From the NCBI GenBank assembly GCA_004551945.1, contig SFPN01000006.1, forward strand, positions 12,295 to 76,294: a stretch of 64,000 nt of DNA, in the 5' to 3' direction. A program made the position numbers and the translations under genes. The stretch is from Clostridiales bacterium (GTDB taxonomy: Bacteria > Bacillota > Clostridia > Oscillospirales > Oscillospiraceae). Numbering within the stretch: the first letter of the stretch is position 1; each line of letters opens with the position of its first letter. This document shows positions 60,533-64,000 of this stretch, piece after piece. A model generated the notes under the pieces. It had not been told where the DNA came from, did no database searches, and was given only the letters and a program-made list of their open reading frames with translations.

Positions 60533-60541
60533 TTGTTTTTA

Positions 60542-61531
60542 TCAAACCAGGGAAGTCAGGCCCGTTTCCCGTTTCACCGGCCGGATATATTTAAAATACT
60601 GTTCCGGATTAAAATAAAAGTACATGATCCGGCCGGGGGTGGTGTCCAGGCGGTATCCGGTCCCGGAAAAGTCGAAGTCCGCCATGGCCTTTTCGATCCG
60701 CTCTTCCACGGTGCGGTTCTCCTGCTCGTAGTCGAAGGGGCCGTGCTCAAAGACAAGGTACTCCCCCGCCGGGATCTCCGACAGGATCATCTGGGGTGGG
60801 ACCTCCCCCTGGTAGTCCGACGGAAGCCGCACCCCCCAGCACTCGGTGCGGGGAATGCCCCAGCCGCACAGCCGCCCCGCCGGGTCGTTGAGATAGGCCA
60901 TGATCTGGCCGCTGCCGCAATTGACCTCGCTGCCCCCGTGGTCGTCCAGCTTGCCCTTGATGCTGTCCAGCAGGCCGCAGACGGTCTCGTAGTCCTGCCC
61001 CGGAATCCGGCTCTGCTTCTCCCAAAAGTCCCAGTATCCGTTGCTCTCCCGGTTTCTCACATGGAGAAATTTGTGGGCGGGGATGGTGATAAAGTAGATA
61101 TTCACATGGTCCTCGGAGCGCACCATGCCGATCTCCCCCAGGCCGAAGAAGTAGCGGTCGAAGGGCTGGATCTTGGTCCGGAGGACCACAGGGGCGGGGT
61201 GCTTCCGGTATTCCCCCGGGGTCACCCCGTAGGCTCCCTTGAAGGCCCGGGTGAAGGCCTCCTGGGAAGAAAAGCCGTAGGCCACCCCAATGTCCAGCAG
61301 GCTCCGGTCGCTGTCCCGGACCTCCTTCAGGGCAAAGGCCAGCTTCCGCCGCCGCAGGTAATCCCGGAAGGACATGCCGGAGCTCTCTTTAAACTTCCGG
61401 GTGGTGTAAAACTCGGAGTATCCCAGGCTTTGTGCCAGCGCCCCCAGGGTCAGGAACTCCTCCTCCCCGGCCTGAATCCCCCGGTCGATGGTGTCCACGA
61501 TGGTTTGTATCTGCCGCTGCCACTGATACAT
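60542..61531 (-). CDS. AraC family regulator with GyrI-like effector domain
   Basis: 329 residues. N-terminal two helix-turn-helix (SLGYSEFYTTRKFKESSGMSF, GFSSQEAFTRAFKGAYGVTPGEYR), then an effector-binding domain as in SbmC/GyrI (RNRESNGYWDFWEKQ...EHGPFDYEQENRTVEERI). ATG 61531 is near the purC gene; the frame upstream is not real. Confidence 0.9.
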   Translation of the reverse strand: MYQWQRQIQTIVDTIDRGIQAGEEEFLTLGALAQSLGYSEFYTTRKFKESSGMSFRDYLRRRKLAFALKEVRDSDRSLLDIGVAYGFSSQEAFTRAFKGAYGVTPGEYRKHPAPVVLRTKIQPFDRYFFGLGEIGMVRSEDHVNIYFITIPAHKFLHVRNRESNGYWDFWEKQSRIPGQDYETVCGLLDSIKGKLDDHGGSEVNCGSGQIMAYLNDPAGRLCGWGIPRTECWGVRLPSDYQGEVPPQMILSEIPAGEYLVFEHGPFDYEQENRTVEERIEKAMADFDFSGTGYRLDTTPGRIMYFYFNPEQYFKYIRPVKRETGLTSLV

Positions 61532-61622
61532 GGGCCGCGCCCCCTTTCCTTTCCTGGAGTATAGCACACTCTCCCGCGCTCCGCTTGATCTCACTTGCTG
61601 TTTTGGGGGATTGAAAGCAGCA

Positions 61623-61651
61623 GGGCGGCACAGCAAGCCGCTGTGCCGCCC
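61623..61651 (-). terminator. Hairpin after purC
   Basis: GGGCGGCACAGC (61623-61634) pairs perfectly with GCTGTGCCGCCC (61640-61651). T tract on the minus strand is weak. Confidence 0.65.
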
Positions 61652-61667
61652 TTGGTGTTGTCGGAAC

Positions 61668-62351
61668 TCAGATCTTCTCCAGGATCATCTTGGCGCAGTC
61701 GATCTGGTTGGGGATGTTGCCATTCTTGTCACGGACTCTCCAGATGTCGGGGGTGATCTCGTCCACCACGTACATCTTGCCGTTCTCGTCGTAGCCCACC
61801 TCGATCTTGAAGTCGATGAGGGTCAGGTCCATCTGAGCCAGCTCCTTCTTCAGAACCTCGCCCACCTGGGCCAGAATCTTCAGACCCTCGTCATACTGGC
61901 CGGGAGCCAGCATGCCCTTCATGATGCACAGCCGCTCGCTGATGAGGGGATCGCCCTGGGCGTCGCTCTTCAGGGTGACCTCGGTGTAAGGGGGATCAAA
62001 AACGATGCCCTCCTCCAGGTCGAAGCGGCGGCACATGCTGCCGGCGGTGAAGTAGCGCAGCACGAACTCCAGCTTGGGCACGGTGAGCTTGCGCACCTGC
62101 ATCAGGTTCTGGTCGATGTCCGCTGCCAGGTAGTGGGTGGGGATGCCGTTCTTCTCCATGATCTCAAAGAAATGCTTGGAAATCTTCAGGCCGATCTTAC
62201 CCTTGCCTTCCACGCTGCCGCCCACAGAGTTGGAGCCGGGGTCGAACACGCCGTTTTCGCCGGTGGCGGAGTCCTTAAAGAACAGGTTCACCACGCCGGT
62301 GGCCTCATCCAGCAGAACGGTCTTGGTCTTTCCATCGTAGAGTTGCTTCAT
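61668..62351 (-). CDS. purC: SAICAR synthetase
   Basis: 227 residues. Joins aspartate to CAIR in purine synthesis. LYDGKTKTVL, RYFTAGSMCRRFDLEEG, and LIDFKIEVGYDENGKMYVVDEITPD are all present. ATG 62351 with GGAGAGGAG. Solitary here, apart from any pur operon. Confidence 0.96.
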   Translation of the reverse strand: MKQLYDGKTKTVLLDEATGVVNLFFKDSATGENGVFDPGSNSVGGSVEGKGKIGLKISKHFFEIMEKNGIPTHYLAADIDQNLMQVRKLTVPKLEFVLRYFTAGSMCRRFDLEEGIVFDPPYTEVTLKSDAQGDPLISERLCIMKGMLAPGQYDEGLKILAQVGEVLKKELAQMDLTLIDFKIEVGYDENGKMYVVDEITPDIWRVRDKNGNIPNQIDCAKMILEKI

Positions 62352-62511
62352 ATATCGTTCTCCTCTCCAAAGTTTCTTGTCCTTAGGCTTCCCCCCCTGG
62401 AGGGAGGAAAACCCCCTGAATGGGTGTATTATATCACAATCTGAAAAAATTGCGAGAGAAAGAATGGCTTTTGTCCTCATTTGGCTAAAATTTTCTGTTT
62501 CTCCCGCTCCG

Positions 62512-62541
62512 TTGACTTCCCTGCCTTCCCCGCCGTATACT
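62512..62541 (+). promoter_or_regulatory. Promoter of the EcsC-like gene
   Basis: TTGACT (62512-62517), 18-base spacer, TATACT (62536-62541). The minus strand nearby has TATAAT near 62435 as the likely purC -10. Confidence 0.65.
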
Positions 62542-62572
62542 ATAAGCAGCAAACAACGAGGAGGAAACCGCC

Positions 62573-63355
62573 ATGGGCATCCGAAAGACTCCACTGGAAA
62601 AAGAATGGGCCGCCCTGGAAAAGAAAGAGGCCCGGTTCCTGGCCAGCCGGACGGAAAAGGCGGACAGCCGCCTGAACCAGCTGCTGGCGGAAAAGGTTCC
62701 CGACGGCCTCCAGGGCACCCTGGACACCGCCTTCTGCAAGGCCTTCCACCTGATCTTTGAAAAGGGCACCGGCGTCATCGAAAAGACCTATCGCCGGGAT
62801 CAGGTCCGGCAGACCTACCAGGTGAACCAATACGCCCACCAGCTCTCCCCCAGCAAAAAGACCCTGCGCACCTTCTCCAAGGGGGCCAGGTCCACCGGGA
62901 CCAGGGGCGTGCTCCTCTCCGGGGCCTCGGGGGTAGGCATGGGCCTGCTGGGCATCGGTCTGCCGGACATTCCCCTGTTCACCGCCATGGCCCTGCGCAC
63001 CGTCTACAAGATCGCCCTGGAGTACGGCTTTGACTACGACAGCCAGGAGGAGCAGTATTTTATTCTGTTGCTCATCCAGGGAGCGGTCTCCCACGGGGAG
63101 GAGTTTCTGGAGACGGACCGGCTGGTGAACGACTACATCCGCTCCCCTTCCCTGCCCCCGGACTACGACAAGCAGGTGCAGATCCAGCGCGCCGCCGGCG
63201 GCCTGTCCAGGGAGCTGCTGTACATGAAGTTTCTCCAGGGCATCCCCCTGGTGGGCACTGTGGGCGGGGTGTTCAACCTGGTGTACATGAAGCAGATCAG
63301 CGGATACGCCAACCTGAAATACCAGCGGCGGTTCCTGGCCGGACAGAGGGGGTAA
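62573..63355 (+). CDS. EcsC family protein
   Basis: 260 residues. Central GASGVGMGLLGIGLPDIPLFTAMALRTVYKIALEYGFD and C-terminal GIPLVGTVGGVFNLVYMKQISGYANLKYQRRFL match the EcsC family, which in Bacillus sits with an ABC transporter. Here it stands alone. Function unknown. AGGAGG precedes the ATG. Confidence 0.88.
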   Translation: MGIRKTPLEKEWAALEKKEARFLASRTEKADSRLNQLLAEKVPDGLQGTLDTAFCKAFHLIFEKGTGVIEKTYRRDQVRQTYQVNQYAHQLSPSKKTLRTFSKGARSTGTRGVLLSGASGVGMGLLGIGLPDIPLFTAMALRTVYKIALEYGFDYDSQEEQYFILLLIQGAVSHGEEFLETDRLVNDYIRSPSLPPDYDKQVQIQRAAGGLSRELLYMKFLQGIPLVGTVGGVFNLVYMKQISGYANLKYQRRFLAGQRG

Positions 63356-63441
63356 CCGCCCGTTGGGAAAACCACGCCTCAATTGACCCCCGGATGTTCC
63401 CCCCTGTTGGACCGGTGCAGACGGCCGGAACCTTAAAAAAT

Positions 63442-63480
63442 CAACCCGCACGGAATCGTTTTTTGATTCCGTGCGGGTTG
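63442..63480. terminator. Bidirectional terminator
   Basis: CAACCCGCACGGAATC (63442-63457) pairs with GATTCCGTGCGGGTTG (63465-63480) with T-rich sides. Confidence 0.88.
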
Positions 63481-63482
63481 TT

Positions 63483-64000
63483 TCAGCTTTTCCAGCCGCA
63501 CACCCGTCCGGCCAGGGTGAGGATCAGCTCCGTTTCCTCCTCGGGGCTGACCCGTTCCGGGTCGTTGATCCAGTCCTGGAGGACCTTATAGCTGCCGTGG
63601 ATGGCAAAGGCAATGGTGGCGGCCTTTTCCTTTTCGTCCTGGATCTCCGCCAGAGCCGCGTTCAGCATCTCTTCAATCTCCGGCAGGGAGAACAGGCGCT
63701 GGGCAAAGGTCTCGTCCGGGTCGTTGTTCATCAGCATGGAGGACAACTCCGGATTGTCCTGGATTACATGGAGAACCAGGGCCACCCGGCTGTGAACGCG
63801 CTCCTTGTTCTTCACATCCGTATTTTCAATGGCTTTGGCGATCTCCCCCAGGTAGTTGTCTGCCATCTCCGCCAGCACGTCGTACTGGCTGCCGTAGTGA
63901 TTATAAAACGTGGTCCGGTTGATCCCGGCAATTTCACACAGCTCCCGGATGGAAATCTGCCGGATGCTCTTTTTCTTCAGCAGGGTGAAGAAGGCCTGGT
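63483..64000 (-). CDS. TetR family regulator, cut by the right window edge
   Basis: At least 172 residues; its start lies outside the window. The helix-turn-helix QISIRELCEIAGINRTTFYNHYGSQYDVLAEM is encoded at about 63865-63965. The rest is a ligand domain with WKS at the C-terminus. Reading only from the internal ATG at 63878 would miss the DNA-binding part. Confidence 0.9.
   Translation of the reverse strand, partial: QAFFTLLKKKSIRQISIRELCEIAGINRTTFYNHYGSQYDVLAEMADNYLGEIAKAIENTDVKNKERVHSRVALVLHVIQDNPELSSMLMNNDPDETFAQRLFSLPEIEEMLNAALAEIQDEKEKAATIAFAIHGSYKVLQDWINDPERVSPEEETELILTLAGRVCGWKS

Overview
The window looks like a chromosomal segment of a GC-rich, spore-forming, anaerobic Clostridia-type Firmicute. 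A gut Oscillospiraceae of the Flavonifractor/Lawsonibacter/Pseudoflavonifractor kind is my inference; no rRNA is present to confirm it. Spore genes (sigK, spoVAD, spoVAE, a LysM-GH18 cortex-lytic type protein), a long Bacillus-type SRP RNA, strong AGGAGG ribosome binding sites, TAXI-TRAP transport and a 2-hydroxyacyl-CoA dehydratase module all fit that picture.

The most striking feature is at 5980-19480 (minus strand). The late mother-cell sigma factor gene sigK is present as three separated segments: codons 1-110 at 19151-19480, the middle at 14511-14812, and the last 61 bases (recognition-helix end and C-terminus) at 5980-6040. Two separate skin-like elements lie between them. Element 2 (14813-19150, 4,338 bp) carries a large serine recombinase, an RluA-type pseudouridine synthase, a small ORF and an MFS transporter. 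Element 1 (6041-14510, 8,470 bp) carries a second large serine recombinase with a coupled 56-residue ORF, a MacB-type ABC exporter and an ABC-2 type exporter. Precise joining at short shared cores (AAATG and GTATC) restores one 693-base frame of 230 codons plus stop, a full-length pro-sigma-K. The inner ends of each element would form a palindromic attP-like site on the excised circle. Element 2 sits at what I recall as the classical Bacillus skin site; element 1 sits at a second site, in region 4.2. I know of no described sigK that needs two excisions.

Left of sigK are murC with two peptidases (operon, minus), a first copy of a 268-bp multi-hairpin repeat, sfp-type phosphopantetheinyl transferase and 3-methyladenine DNA glycosylase. 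To the right come trxA, an NhaC-type antiporter, the complete pyrC-K-D-F-E-B-I operon (minus), a TAXI-TRAP system with its DUF1850 lipoprotein, and a LysM-GH18 protein. An acyl-CoA ligase with a SecB-like protein, the second inverted copy of the hairpin repeat, spoVAD-spoVAE, family-4 uracil-DNA glycosylase, a hydroxyacid dehydrogenase, ybaB-dnaX, SRP RNA and tRNA-Ala(CGC) follow.

At 41.0-43.7 kb a less GC-rich TetR-DegV-esterase group looks acquired. At 43.8-48.5 kb is an operon with an ATP-grasp/alpha-E fusion, a transglutaminase and two aspartoacylase-like proteins, preceded by an intrinsic terminator in its leader. At 48.7-52.3 kb a LysR regulator stands divergent to an aldo/keto reductase, flavodoxin, carboxymuconolactone decarboxylase and cupin operon. 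The rest holds a SpoU methyltransferase, a radical SAM protein, a different hairpin array, TVP38-type membrane protein plus a three-gene hydroxyacyl-CoA dehydratase/activase operon, an AraC regulator, purC, ecsC-like and a TetR gene cut by the window end.
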